A DNA stretch of 34,876 nucleotides from CBDCWA01 sp046048295 (GTDB taxonomy: Bacteria > Pseudomonadota > Alphaproteobacteria > Rhizobiales > Hyphomicrobiaceae): contig JBJOGJ010000008.1 in NCBI GenBank assembly GCA_046048295.1, positions 1 through 34,876 on the forward strand, read 5' to 3'. A model generated the notes under the pieces. It was not told the DNA's origin. It saw only the letters and a list, made by a program, of their open reading frames with translations, and did no database searches. Position numbers and translations under genes: made by a program. Shown in pieces: positions 22,834 through 30,870 of the stretch (the stretch's first letter is position 1; every line of letters begins with the position of its first letter).

Positions 22834-24549
22834 TCAGACCTTGTTGCGTCTCTGCCGTTTGCGAACCGCCGTTGCCTCATATGCCGTGCCCGCCGGAGCA
22901 GGAATTGATGTCTCTTCGCAAGTGAGAATGCCGGCGACGATCTCTTCCGGAATGATTTCGCGCACTCCAGCAGCTACAGCCCGCTCGAGCGCGAGTGCGA
23001 CTGCCCCCGCAACGAAACCCGTCGCTCCGTTGTTATCGTCCGTCTGTATCCATTCGGACGTCTTGGATCGCGCACCCCAGATCGGCGCATCGGGTATCGT
23101 CAGCAGGGGGCCAGGGCTCGCTGTATGTGCTGGTCCAGCGAGGATCGTGCCGTGGGCGCCCGCCACTGGCTGGAGTACAACTCTATTGCCGTTCTCGCTC
23201 TGCTCCCCTGAGAGCGCCGTTTCTCCGCAATCGTCGAGCGCCAGGTGAATCGGAACTGTGCTTTTGCAACTCTCAGGTCTGAGCGTGATGAGCCATTTTG
23301 TCCGCCTGTCTTCGTCCTTTGCGATCGAATGAGGGAAATGCGGCGGGTAAAACGCGATCGTGATGCTGCGCTTGGATCCTCCGTTTCCGCGGCTCATGAT
23401 GCCAGCGAGACGGCGCCCCAGGGAGATCGGAACAGTGCGACCCGCCCGGGCATCGAATCGCGCCGCAACCGAGTTGTGAGCGCGCCCGGAGTTCGGGTCC
23501 ATCAGGGCCAGTTGCACCGAAAGATCGTCCGCCGGATCGAAGAAGATCTGAAGTTTGATGTGGCTCTTAAGCTTGGTATCGATATTCCATGCGAGACAGG
23601 TTTCGCGATTGGGCGGGAGGTAGGTTCTCAAGGTACGACTGGTGCCGTTGTTGAAGCCCGCTCCACCGACGATGATACAGGGCGGGCCATCGCCTGTTTT
23701 CCCGCGTTCGATGATCTCGGCGATCTTGCCCTCAAGCGCAGAGGTGCCATCGTGTGCGCCAGGCCAGCCGCCGTCGGCCAGACAGATGACGAGACCGTCT
23801 GATTGAAGTGCGGTGGCCCGGTCATAGGCGTAGTCCAGGCCCGCCATGAGCTGCGGCGCTTCATCGAAGCTTCGCCAGCGGTCCCACGTCGGCACTTTGT
23901 CATGTTCCCATTGTGCCCAAAGCGGGTGCCGGCCGGCATGCGCCTCACGCCAGTGCCCCGGTTCGAGACCGAGGTGGACGGCGATGAGTTGGGCCTCCGG
24001 TGCTACGCCGCGAAAGTCCGATACCCTGCTGCCCGCCGAAACGGATGCGATGATCGTCCCTCTGGCTGCAGCGATTGTCTCAAGCGGCAGGTGCCGGTTG
24101 CCGTGTGCATCGTAGACACGCTCGACGGGCGCACGAGAAAAGGCGTTGCGTGCGTCGCAAATCAGCATGTCCAACTGGCCGGCGTCGAGATCCGTGATGC
24201 TGCCGGGGACCGCACTCGTCTCCGCGGCGGGCCAGGCTTCCGAGCACTGGTCCCAGAGGTAGCTGAAGCGCGTGCGTTGTCGATTCGGATCCAGCAGTGC
24301 CGGGTGGAGCAGGTCGAATCCGTAATCCAGATAGGCTATCGCGATGCCTCGGCCCGTCGCAGTTTGGAGCTTTGGCGGAAGCCCGGATAGAAGTGCTGCA
24401 TTAAGTCCTTCGGCCACGAATTCTTTCCGCGTGGTGCATGCCCTCGTTGAGGCCAGGAAACGAGCGAAACAGTCTAGCAGGAGGTCTGCTCTAGCCGACC
24501 TGGGTGTCCACCTAGTTTCGAGCACGATTAACAATGCATCTGCAACCAA
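22834..24549 (-). CDS. Subtilisin-fold (S8-like) protein with degenerate catalytic triad
   Basis: A subtilase-like protein of roughly 571 residues. The Asp block (GIAIAYLDYGFDLLHP, Asp at about 75) matches the first subtilisin motif, and GVAPEAQLIAVHLG and VGGAGFNNGTS match later core strands. However, the His block reads AARGTIIASVSAG, with Arg (about 163) where His is expected, and the Ser block reads NNGATGFVAGAVALAL, with Asn where Ser of GTSxAxP is expected. It is therefore probably not a protease. No ATG start is convincing: TTG 24549, TTG 24534 and GTG 24525 are options, and the frame continues upstream antisense to the next gene. No signal peptide was seen. Function unknown; a binding or scaffold role is inference. 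Confidence 0.68.
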   Translation of the reverse strand: MVADALLIVLETRWTPRSARADLLLDCFARFLASTRACTTRKEFVAEGLNAALLSGLPPKLQTATGRGIAIAYLDYGFDLLHPALLDPNRQRTRFSYLWDQCSEAWPAAETSAVPGSITDLDAGQLDMLICDARNAFSRAPVERVYDAHGNRHLPLETIAAARGTIIASVSAGSRVSDFRGVAPEAQLIAVHLGLEPGHWREAHAGRHPLWAQWEHDKVPTWDRWRSFDEAPQLMAGLDYAYDRATALQSDGLVICLADGGWPGAHDGTSALEGKIAEIIERGKTGDGPPCIIVGGAGFNNGTSRTLRTYLPPNRETCLAWNIDTKLKSHIKLQIFFDPADDLSVQLALMDPNSGRAHNSVAARFDARAGRTVPISLGRRLAGIMSRGNGGSKRSITIAFYPPHFPHSIAKDEDRRTKWLITLRPESCKSTVPIHLALDDCGETALSGEQSENGNRVVLQPVAGAHGTILAGPAHTASPGPLLTIPDAPIWGARSKTSEWIQTDDNNGATGFVAGAVALALERAVAAGVREIIPEEIVAGILTCEETSIPAPAGTAYEATAVRKRQRRNKV

Positions 24550-24651
24550 TATGCGCGCGTGATTTGTTGTCCGTGACTGTATGACGTCGAAATCCGACCG
24601 CAGATCGCCTATATCAGGGCGGGGAGTGGCTCCCGTTGAATCGGAGTAAGA

Positions 24652-25341
24652 ATGGCCGTCGTCGTAGCGATAGTGCTGGTCGCCGTTCTGGCGCTTGCCT
24701 ATCTTCCGCAGCTTTGGGTGCGTCGCGTCATCCAGCGCTATTCCGTCGAGAGGCCGGACTACAGCGGCACCGGCGGACAGTTCGCGCGCTACTTGCTTGA
24801 TGGGATGGGGCTCGGGCACGTGATTGTCGAGGAATCGCGCATCGGCGACCACTACGATCCCGAGGCCAAGGCGGTGCGGCTCGGACGCGACAACATGCAC
24901 GGAAAGTCCCTGACCGCGATCGTGATCGCAGCCCACGAGGTCGGCCACGCCATGCAGGACGCAACAGGATACCGGCCACTGCAGCGTCGCACGTCACTTG
25001 CCCGGCAGGCGGCCCGGTATGAAACCGTGGGCTCTATGGTCATGCTTGCCGCGCCCATCGTGCTTGTTCTTGCCAAGTCACCTTTGGTTATGGGGTTGGC
25101 GGTTGCCGCCGGCTTGATGATCCTTGCGATGACAGTGCTCATGCATGCAATGACGCTGCCGGTCGAATTCGATGCGAGCTTCAACCGGGCGCTGCCGCTA
25201 CTCCGCGAGGGCCGCTACATCTCCGAGGAGGAACTCCCTGCCGCCCGCAGCATCCTGCGGGCAGCCGCCTTGACCTATGTGGCCGCCGCTGCGCTGAGCC
25301 TGCTCGACGTGATGCGCTGGCTGCGTGTGCTTCGCTTCTGA
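24652..25341 (+). CDS. YugP-like membrane zinc metallopeptidase
   Basis: A 229-residue integral membrane protein of the neutral zinc metallopeptidase group represented by YugP. The zinc motif HEVGH is at residues 95-99 (AAHEVGHAMQDATGY), with the family EFDAS signature near 172-176 (LPVEFDASFNRAL). The first 20 residues form a membrane helix; two more lie at about 126-142 and 144-168, with a last near 208-220. The start ATG 24652 follows a GGAGTAAG ribosome-binding sequence. The histone-deacetylase-like gene begins 4 bases after its stop and rimO follows, a likely operon. Substrates of this group are poorly known. Confidence 0.87.
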   Translation: MAVVVAIVLVAVLALAYLPQLWVRRVIQRYSVERPDYSGTGGQFARYLLDGMGLGHVIVEESRIGDHYDPEAKAVRLGRDNMHGKSLTAIVIAAHEVGHAMQDATGYRPLQRRTSLARQAARYETVGSMVMLAAPIVLVLAKSPLVMGLAVAAGLMILAMTVLMHAMTLPVEFDASFNRALPLLREGRYISEEELPAARSILRAAALTYVAAAALSLLDVMRWLRVLRF

Positions 25342-25345
25342 TGCC

Positions 25346-26251
25346 ATGGATCCCATGCCATTCTATTACCCGGCGACGCCCGAGATCGACCTTCCTGCCG
25401 GACATCGTTTTCCGCGCGAGAAGTACCGCATGCTCCGTGAGCGGCTGGCACATGAGGGGATCGTCTCGCCGGGCGACCTGCTGCCTTCGCCCTATGCCTC
25501 ACGTGATGAGCTTCTCGCCGCCCATGCTCAGCGATACGTCGATGCCGTTTTCGATGGGACGCTGCCTGCTGATGGTGTTCGCCGGATCGGTCTGCCCTGG
25601 AGCCCGTCGCTCGTAAATCGCTCTCGTGCGGTAGTTGGCGGCGCATTGGCGGCAGCGCGTATGGCGTTGGAAACCGGCATTTCCGGCCAACTCGCCGGCG
25701 GCACGCATCATGCTCACCACGATTTCGGGGCCGGTTTCTGCGTCTTTAACGATCTGGCGGTCGCCGCAAGGGTTCTGCTTGGTGAAGGCCGCGTGGCCCG
25801 TGTTGCGATCCTGGACGTGGACGTTCACCAGGGCGACGGCAACGCCGCCATCCTTTCAGCCGATCCCGACGTGTTCGTCGTCTCGCTTCATGGCGAGAAA
25901 AACTATCCCTTCCGCAAGGTCGATTCCAACCTGGACCTGCCCCTGCCTGACGGTGCCGATGACGAAGCTTTCGGGGTGGCACTGGAGGAGGCGCTCGAGC
26001 ACGTAGCGGCGTTTCGCCCCGGCCTGCTACTCTACCTGTCTGGTGTCGACGCCCTTGCGTCTGATCGGCTGGGGCGGCTCGCCATGACGCATGCGGGCCT
26101 CCTCGCGCGTGATCTCCGGGTGTTCGAATTCGCCAGGATGAGGGCGCTACCCGTTTCCATAGCTATCGGCGGCGGTTATGCGGACCCCATTGCCGAGAGC
26201 GTCGAAGCCTATGTCAACACCTTCCGCGCGGCGCGCGAGGTATTTGGCTGA
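25346..26251 (+). CDS. Histone-deacetylase-family amidohydrolase (class II-like)
   Basis: A 301-residue zinc amidohydrolase of the arginase/deacetylase fold. Active-site motifs are all present: the His dyad 124-125 in GGTHHAHHDFGAGFC, the zinc ligands Asp159-x-His161 in ILDVDVHQGDGN, a third Asp in LYLSGVDALASDRLG and the Tyr of IGGGYADP. Bacterial members act on acetylated polyamines or other small amides rather than histones; the substrate here is unknown. ATG 25346 is taken, giving MDPMPFYYPATPEI, 4 bases after the yugP-like stop; ATG 25355 is an alternative. It lies between the yugP-like gene and rimO. Confidence 0.88.
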   Translation: MDPMPFYYPATPEIDLPAGHRFPREKYRMLRERLAHEGIVSPGDLLPSPYASRDELLAAHAQRYVDAVFDGTLPADGVRRIGLPWSPSLVNRSRAVVGGALAAARMALETGISGQLAGGTHHAHHDFGAGFCVFNDLAVAARVLLGEGRVARVAILDVDVHQGDGNAAILSADPDVFVVSLHGEKNYPFRKVDSNLDLPLPDGADDEAFGVALEEALEHVAAFRPGLLLYLSGVDALASDRLGRLAMTHAGLLARDLRVFEFARMRALPVSIAIGGGYADPIAESVEAYVNTFRAAREVFG

Positions 26252-26297
26252 GACGAAGGCATTGCCCCGGAACCCCTGCATCTATACAAGCGCCTCC

Positions 26298-27770
26298 ATG
26301 AAAAAACCGACAGAGAAATCGAACAAGCGCGGCCCCCGCACCGCACCGGCAAAGGACAGCCCGGAATCGAAGCCAGCGACCGCGGCTTCTGGGCGCAAGC
26401 CCGTGAAGCAGGGAACGCCTGCTGCGGCCAGGAAGCGCCGGGCTCCCACGAAGCCTGCCCTCAAGGTCCCGAAGGTGGGGTTCGTTTCGCTCGGCTGCCC
26501 GAAGGCATTGGTCGATTCCGAGCGGATCATCTCCAAGCTGCGCGCCGAAGGATACGAGGTCGCACCGAACTACGATTCGGCCGATGTCGTTGTCGTCAAC
26601 ACGTGCGGCTTCCTGAACTCGGCCAAAGAGGAGAGCCTTGCTGCAATCGGCGAGGCGATGACGGAAAACGGCCGCGTGATCGTAACCGGCTGCCTTGGTG
26701 TCGAGCCGGAACGCATCCTGGCCTCCCATCCCGATGTGCTATCGATAAGCGGGCCGCACCAGTATGAGCGGGTGGTCGAGGCAGTGCACGCCGCCGCTCC
26801 GCCCCTGCACGATCCATTCCAGGACCTCGTGCCCCCCGAAGGCATTCGACTTACGCCGCGCCATTACGCCTACCTGAAGATTTCGGAGGGCTGCAACAAC
26901 ACCTGCTCCTTCTGCATCATCCCTGACATCCGCGGCAAGCTCCAGAGCCGGCCTGTCAATGAGGTACTAGCGGAGGCCGAGCGCCTGGTGAAGGCGGGCG
27001 TCAAGGAACTGTTGGTCATCAGCCAGGACACTTCGGCTTACGGCGTAGATTTGAAATACAAGGCGAGCCGCTGGCACGGTCGGCAGGTGAAGGCCCGCTT
27101 CCTGGAACTCTGCCGCGAACTCGGCAATATGGACGCTTGGGTTCGCCTCCACTACGTCTATCCCTATCCGCACGTGGACGACGTCATCCCCTTGATGGCG
27201 GAAGGCAAAATACTTCCTTACCTGGACATTCCGTTCCAGCATTCGAGCCCTGGCATTCTCAAGGCGATGCGTCGTCCCGCGGCGCAGGAGAAGACGTTAG
27301 AGCGCATCGAGCGTTGGCGCAGGATGTGTCCCGAACTGGCCATCCGCTCGACATTCATCGTCGGCTTTCCCGGCGAGACCGACGAGGACTTCAACCATCT
27401 TCTCGACTGGGTCCGGTCGGCCAGGATCAACCATCTCGGCTGCTTCAAGTACGAGGACGTCCCGGGCGCCCGTGCCAACGACCTCCCCGGCCAGGTTCCG
27501 GACGACGTGAAGGAAGAGCGTTGGAACATGCTGATGGCGATGCAGAGCCAGTTGAGCGACATGATCGTCCATCAGCGCGTCGGCCGGATCATCGATGTCA
27601 TCATCGACGAGGTCGACGAGGAGGGTGCCATAGGCCGGTCGATATGGGATGCGCCGGATGTAGATGGCGCCGTATTCCTGAATGGCGATACGGACCTCGC
27701 GCCCGGCGACATGGTGCGCGCTCGGGTAGCCCATGCCGAATACTATGACATGTGGGCCGAGCGGATCTGA
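26298..27770 (+). CDS. rimO: Ribosomal protein S12 methylthiotransferase RimO
   Basis: Radical-SAM methylthiotransferase that modifies an aspartate of ribosomal protein S12. From ATG 26298 (MKKPTEKSNKRGPRT) it has 490 residues. The N-terminal UPF0004 domain carries Cys67 (LGCPKALVD), Cys103 (NTCGFLN) and Cys132 (TGCLGVE); the radical SAM cluster is Cys199-x3-Cys203-x2-Cys206 (EGCNNTCSFCIIP); a TRAM domain follows near the C-terminus. The LGCPK and KISEGCNN motifs separate RimO from MiaB. About 57 residues rich in Lys, Ala and Pro precede the conserved domain, an extension beyond the usual roughly 440 residues. It begins 46 bases after the deacetylase gene. Confidence 0.95.
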   Translation: MKKPTEKSNKRGPRTAPAKDSPESKPATAASGRKPVKQGTPAAARKRRAPTKPALKVPKVGFVSLGCPKALVDSERIISKLRAEGYEVAPNYDSADVVVVNTCGFLNSAKEESLAAIGEAMTENGRVIVTGCLGVEPERILASHPDVLSISGPHQYERVVEAVHAAAPPLHDPFQDLVPPEGIRLTPRHYAYLKISEGCNNTCSFCIIPDIRGKLQSRPVNEVLAEAERLVKAGVKELLVISQDTSAYGVDLKYKASRWHGRQVKARFLELCRELGNMDAWVRLHYVYPYPHVDDVIPLMAEGKILPYLDIPFQHSSPGILKAMRRPAAQEKTLERIERWRRMCPELAIRSTFIVGFPGETDEDFNHLLDWVRSARINHLGCFKYEDVPGARANDLPGQVPDDVKEERWNMLMAMQSQLSDMIVHQRVGRIIDVIIDEVDEEGAIGRSIWDAPDVDGAVFLNGDTDLAPGDMVRARVAHAEYYDMWAERI

Positions 27771-28022
27771 TCCTCGCAAGTCCACAGCTATGCGGCAGTC
27801 CCCCCTCGCCGCACGATAGCGAATCTGGTTCCTGGACTGAGACAACCGGCACTAGCTCGCCGGGAAGTTGCAGGTGGTCCGGGGCTTGAACGTTTGAGAT
27901 GGAAGCGCGTCTGCTTTCAGCGATGGCGTAGATCAGGATCCGGATCAAACACCTGGAGCAGCGTTTCAGGGCATTGGCATTTCGGCCAAGCCTGAACCTG
28001 CTCTGGCGTCGGGGGAACTGAG

Positions 28023-28850
28023 ATGGCCAATTTCGCGACGCATATCGGTGCCGGCACGGTGGTGAGTGGCACGCTCGCCACGCTTACGGTTGCCGCCAAC
28101 GTGATCGGCCCGCAAAGCGTTGTCGCAGTGACACTGGCCGGCGTTTTGGGCAGCGTTCTGCCGGATATCGACCTGAAGGACAGCCGTCCGAGCCGCGTGT
28201 TCTTCTCCGCCCTTGCAGTGTTCCTGTCCTTCTGCGCCCTCTTCGCCGCCGCGCACAAGTATTCGATCGCCGAGATCTGGCTAGCATGGATCGGTTCCTT
28301 CGTGATCGTCCGATACGGTATTTCCGGCGCATTCCATCGATTTTCCTACCACCGAGGCATATGGCACTCGATCCTCGCCGGGCTCTTCTTCTGGTTCTTA
28401 ACGGCGATCGTCTTCAAGTATCTCCTTGGCTTCCACGAGGGCGTCGCATGGTTGGCTGGCGGCTTCCTCTTCATCGGCTACCTGACGCACCTGCTGCTCG
28501 ACGAGTTCTACAGCGTCGACCTCATGGGCAACCGCCTGAAGCGCTCATTCGGCTCTGCCTTCAAGCTTGTCGACGCCAAGAACCCGGGTGACACGACTTT
28601 TGTAGCCATTCTGACCGCTGCGGCGTTCATGATTGCGCCACCGTCTGCTGCCTTTGTCGATGGCATCACGTCCAAGCAGTTGTGGGCAGGGCTGCACCAA
28701 CGCCTCCTGCCGGAGGAAAAATGGTTCGGCTTCATCGGCAAGTTGGACGATTTCAACATTGTCCAGCCGAAGCAGGGCGTTCAGGGCGCAGACATCACGA
28801 CCGGATCGATCCCTCCGGCGCCCCGCAATCCACCGGCGTTCGGCAAGTAG
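28023..28850 (+). CDS. YdjM-like (DUF457) membrane-bound metal-dependent hydrolase
   Basis: A 275-residue polytopic membrane protein of the YdjM/DUF457 family. The conserved polar signature is visible: His7 (FATHIGAG), LPDIDLKDS near 47-55, the His-rich FHRFSYHRGIWHS, and GYLTHLLLDEFYS, together a likely metal-binding set. Five or so membrane segments lie between residues 8 and 210, followed by a soluble proline-rich tail ending in PAPRNPPAFGK. ATG 28023 follows GGGGGAACTGAG. The 252-base gap before it holds nothing recognisable. A strong bidirectional hairpin terminator lies 10 bases downstream. The biochemical function of the family is not established. Confidence 0.85.
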   Translation: MANFATHIGAGTVVSGTLATLTVAANVIGPQSVVAVTLAGVLGSVLPDIDLKDSRPSRVFFSALAVFLSFCALFAAAHKYSIAEIWLAWIGSFVIVRYGISGAFHRFSYHRGIWHSILAGLFFWFLTAIVFKYLLGFHEGVAWLAGGFLFIGYLTHLLLDEFYSVDLMGNRLKRSFGSAFKLVDAKNPGDTTFVAILTAAAFMIAPPSAAFVDGITSKQLWAGLHQRLLPEEKWFGFIGKLDDFNIVQPKQGVQGADITTGSIPPAPRNPPAFGK

Positions 28851-28860
28851 CATCGAAGTA

Positions 28861-28890
28861 GAAACAAGGGCCCCGGCGGGCCCTTGTTTC
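28861..28890. terminator. Bidirectional rho-independent terminator
   Basis: GAAACAAGGGCCC (28861-28873) pairs perfectly over 13 bp with GGGCCCTTGTTTC (28878-28890) around a CGGC loop. TTGTTT on the plus strand and the mirrored T-rich run on the minus strand serve as U-tracts. It separates the convergent ydjM-like gene and the TadE-like gene. Confidence 0.88.
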
Positions 28891-28916
28891 GTTGTCCGGC
28901 ATCGTCTGCAAGTGCC

Positions 28917-29510
28917 TTAGAGGCACTTGTTCCCGTTGTACTCGACGCTCTTCGAAAGACGTGGCTTCAGGTAGAAGATCTCTTCGAGGACGAATGCGTT
29001 CTCGATGAAGTAGTTGAAGATCAGCGGCTGGTAGTTGTAGCGCACCTCTGCCACGATAACGCTATTGCCGGCTTCGAGAATGCCGTCCGGCAGGTCGTAC
29101 TGAGCGTTGTTGGCGTAGGTGTTGGTGCCGCCATTATGATTGTAGGACCAGCAGACCCTTGTATTCGTGGCGTCGTCGATCGCCGAGAATACGTTGAGGA
29201 CAGTAAGCCTCAGCCTCGTGGTATCGTAAGGCTGCAGAAGGTGGTTGATGATCTGCATGATGCCGTCGAGTTCCGCCGTAGTCGTCGTGCGTTCCCGGGC
29301 TATCAGGTCTGCAGTGGAACTTGCGATCTGCGTCACGCGCCGGTCGACCGTCAGCGCCTGGCTGAACTCGACCGAGCCGACGAACAGGAAGAACATGATC
29401 GGCACGATCATCGCGAACTCGATCGCCGCCACGCCACGCTTGTCGCCCATTAGGCGTTGCGCCAGCCGCACCAGCCAGCCTGCCGGTTCAATTGCTCGTT
29501 TCTGACCCAT
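28917..29510 (-). CDS. TadE-family pseudopilin (Tad pilus minor component)
   Basis: A 197-residue TadE-like protein. After a basic leader (MGQKRAIEPAGWLVRLAQRL) comes the pilin-like segment GVAAIEFAMIVPIMFFLFVG, with the processing glycine at about 26 and Glu at +5, followed by a periplasmic domain with two cysteines (RVCWSYNHN, NGNKCL at the extreme C-terminus). TadE and TadF proteins are minor pilins needed for Flp pilus biogenesis and are processed by the prepilin peptidase. ATG 29510 follows ACGAGGAAT. It lies 32 bases after the second TadE-like gene, so the two form an operon. Confidence 0.86.
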   Translation of the reverse strand: MGQKRAIEPAGWLVRLAQRLMGDKRGVAAIEFAMIVPIMFFLFVGSVEFSQALTVDRRVTQIASSTADLIARERTTTTAELDGIMQIINHLLQPYDTTRLRLTVLNVFSAIDDATNTRVCWSYNHNGGTNTYANNAQYDLPDGILEAGNSVIVAEVRYNYQPLIFNYFIENAFVLEEIFYLKPRLSKSVEYNGNKCL

Positions 29511-29542
29511 GATATTCCTCGTTGATCTCGATTGGCGCTGGC

Positions 29543-30112
29543 TCAGTCAGCATACGGCTCTGTGCGGAATGTGGTGGCAGCCTGGATCAGTGCCGATCCA
29601 TTGCCCATTGTTCCGAGGTGCATGAACGGCATCTTTCCTGCGAGTTCCCATTCGTAACAGACGGTTACGAGAACCACGTCACCAGACCCGCCGGTAGCAA
29701 AGTTGGTATCCTCGGACTTCACCAGATCACCGCCGGTGTCGATGCATGACGGTGCCAAGATTGTGCCGAAGCCATTGAAGTTCTGTACGTTGACGCGCAT
29801 TTTTCCGGCGCAATCGACGAACGGAGGAGCGCGGTCGCAGACCTCCTTTTTGAACTGTTCGGCGGTCATTCCGGATTCCTGCGCCTGTCCCGTGCGGATG
29901 AGGCGCGCAGCTTCCTCGACAGCGTTCTCAAGCGAGAATGTCGTGAAGTAGAAGAGGCCGACCGCCATAATGCCGAACAGCAGCATTAGGAACGGCAGCG
30001 CCACCATGCCAAACTCCACGGCTGTGAAGCCGCGCTCGTCCTCGGCGACAGTGCCAAGCTGGCGGCGGGCACGGGCCTTGGCCTGTTGCCACAATATCGA
30101 TAGTCCTGACAT
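29543..30112 (-). CDS. TadE/TadF-family pseudopilin (Tad pilus minor component)
   Basis: A 189-residue protein with a basic leader (MSGLSILWQQAKARARRQLG), then GFTAVEFGMVALPFLMLLFG, the TadE-type segment with processing glycine near residue 28 and Glu at +5. The periplasmic part contains paired cysteines (EVCDRAPPFVDCAGK; APSCIDTGG; VTVCYEWEL) that could form disulfides. ATG 30112 is preferred over GTG 30127, with GGTGAGG as ribosome-binding sequence. First gene of the two-gene tadE-like operon. Its 230-base upstream region carries a 16-bp palindrome and a longer inverted repeat. Confidence 0.86.
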   Translation of the reverse strand: MSGLSILWQQAKARARRQLGTVAEDERGFTAVEFGMVALPFLMLLFGIMAVGLFYFTTFSLENAVEEAARLIRTGQAQESGMTAEQFKKEVCDRAPPFVDCAGKMRVNVQNFNGFGTILAPSCIDTGGDLVKSEDTNFATGGSGDVVLVTVCYEWELAGKMPFMHLGTMGNGSALIQAATTFRTEPYAD

Positions 30113-30198
30113 GTTAACGCGCCTCACCCGATTGGAGATGAATTTTTGGGATCATTTAGCCGCTGGGGAAGATAATTTTATATGAAGGCACGCCTTTT

Positions 30199-30248
30199 CC
30201 GTGCCGATTGGTAAGGGCCGTGTAAATGGACGATCCGTCTCGGCACGG
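30199..30248. repeat. Inverted repeat in the leader of the tadE-like operon
   Basis: CCGTGCCGA (30199-30207) and TCGGCACGG (30240-30248) are exact inverted copies separated by 32 bases, inside which GACG-ATC-CGTC could form a smaller hairpin. The position, 87-136 bases before ATG 30112, would allow a folded mRNA leader or a DNA-looping operator pair. No known riboswitch was recognised. Confidence 0.4.
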
Positions 30249-30257
30249 ATGAGCCAA

Positions 30258-30273
30258 ATAGCTGATCAGCTAT
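30258..30273. promoter_or_regulatory. 16-bp perfect palindrome ATAGCTGATCAGCTAT
   Basis: A perfect 16-bp palindrome about 150 bases upstream of the tadE-like operon and next to the hairpin at 30281-30307. Size and symmetry fit a dimeric transcription factor. The regulator is not known and no second copy was found in the window. Confidence 0.45.
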
Positions 30274-30280
30274 ACTGAAT

Positions 30281-30311
30281 GGCCGGAGCGCGTTGATCGC
30301 TCCGGCCTTTT
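30281..30311. terminator. Hairpin after the secretin N-domain gene
   Basis: GGCCGGAGCG (30281-30290) pairs with CGCTCCGGCC (30298-30307) around a 7-base loop. TTTT follows on the plus strand; on the minus strand, the direction of the nearby gene, only ATT follows. It is placed to terminate the minus-strand gene ending at 30346, though the U-tract is weak in that direction. Confidence 0.5.
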
Positions 30312-30345
30312 AAGCGTCAGCAATTGAAAATGGCTTGTCGGCCGC

Positions 30346-30870
30346 TTACTGGCGTCCACCGCCTCCGCCGGAGGCGAATGTCTCGCTCATCTTGATCTTG
30401 CGCTCGGCATCCTTGGAGACCGTCGCGAAGTACTTCGTGTCGTCGCCGATGGTGATCATCGGGTTGCACTGCGGCGAGCAGTTGTAGGATTCGCGAGAGC
30501 CACCCTTCTGCAGGTTGACCACCTTCAACTCGTCACGCTGGACGAGGACGCGCTGGTCCTGGATCACATGTCCGTTGGCGTCGATCGCGATGATGTTCGT
30601 GATACCGAACGACTTGCCCGTTACGACGAGAACCTGGGCGGAGTTGATCGCGACGTCGGCGATCGTCGGGTTTCCGATGATGATCTGGGAAACGGCCCTT
30701 GGTAGTCTGAGGATCTGGGATTGATCGTACATGACGACCAGATCCTGGGCGTTCTGTGCCACGGCGGCGCGCGGTGCGGTTGCAACTGCGGCGAGGCACA
30801 GTGCAAGGGCCAGGAGCGGCGCCGCGATGCGGGTGACGCTCTCTTCGATGGAATGACGAATGGCAAGCAT
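30346..30870 (-). CDS. Stand-alone secretin N-terminal-domain pilus assembly protein
   Basis: A 174-residue exported protein made of only the pilus-assembly/secretin N-terminal domain. The start is ATG 30870 (MLAIRHSIEESVTRIAAPLL) with a signal peptide likely cleaved after about residue 38 (AVA-QN). The core LPRAVSQIIIGNPTIADVAI, then GKSFGITNIIAIDANG and VLVQRD, mirrors the N-domain of the CpaC secretin at 33579, which has LPREL, GKTIGQSN, DVNGNQ and VERD at the same spacing. A C-terminal part has two cysteines (YNCSPQCNP) and ends in a glycine run. It is divergent from the flp pilin gene. A periplasmic partner of the Cpa secretin is inferred. The longer in-frame start at 31110 is rejected for lack of a signal sequence and ribosome site. 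Confidence 0.85.
   Translation of the reverse strand: MLAIRHSIEESVTRIAAPLLALALCLAAVATAPRAAVAQNAQDLVVMYDQSQILRLPRAVSQIIIGNPTIADVAINSAQVLVVTGKSFGITNIIAIDANGHVIQDQRVLVQRDELKVVNLQKGGSRESYNCSPQCNPMITIGDDTKYFATVSKDAERKIKMSETFASGGGGGRQ

Noticed and set aside
24550..24948. N-terminal extension of the subtilase-like protein
   Set aside because: This stretch is antisense to the yugP-like gene and contains no subtilase-like sequence, so the real start is placed at or after 24549.
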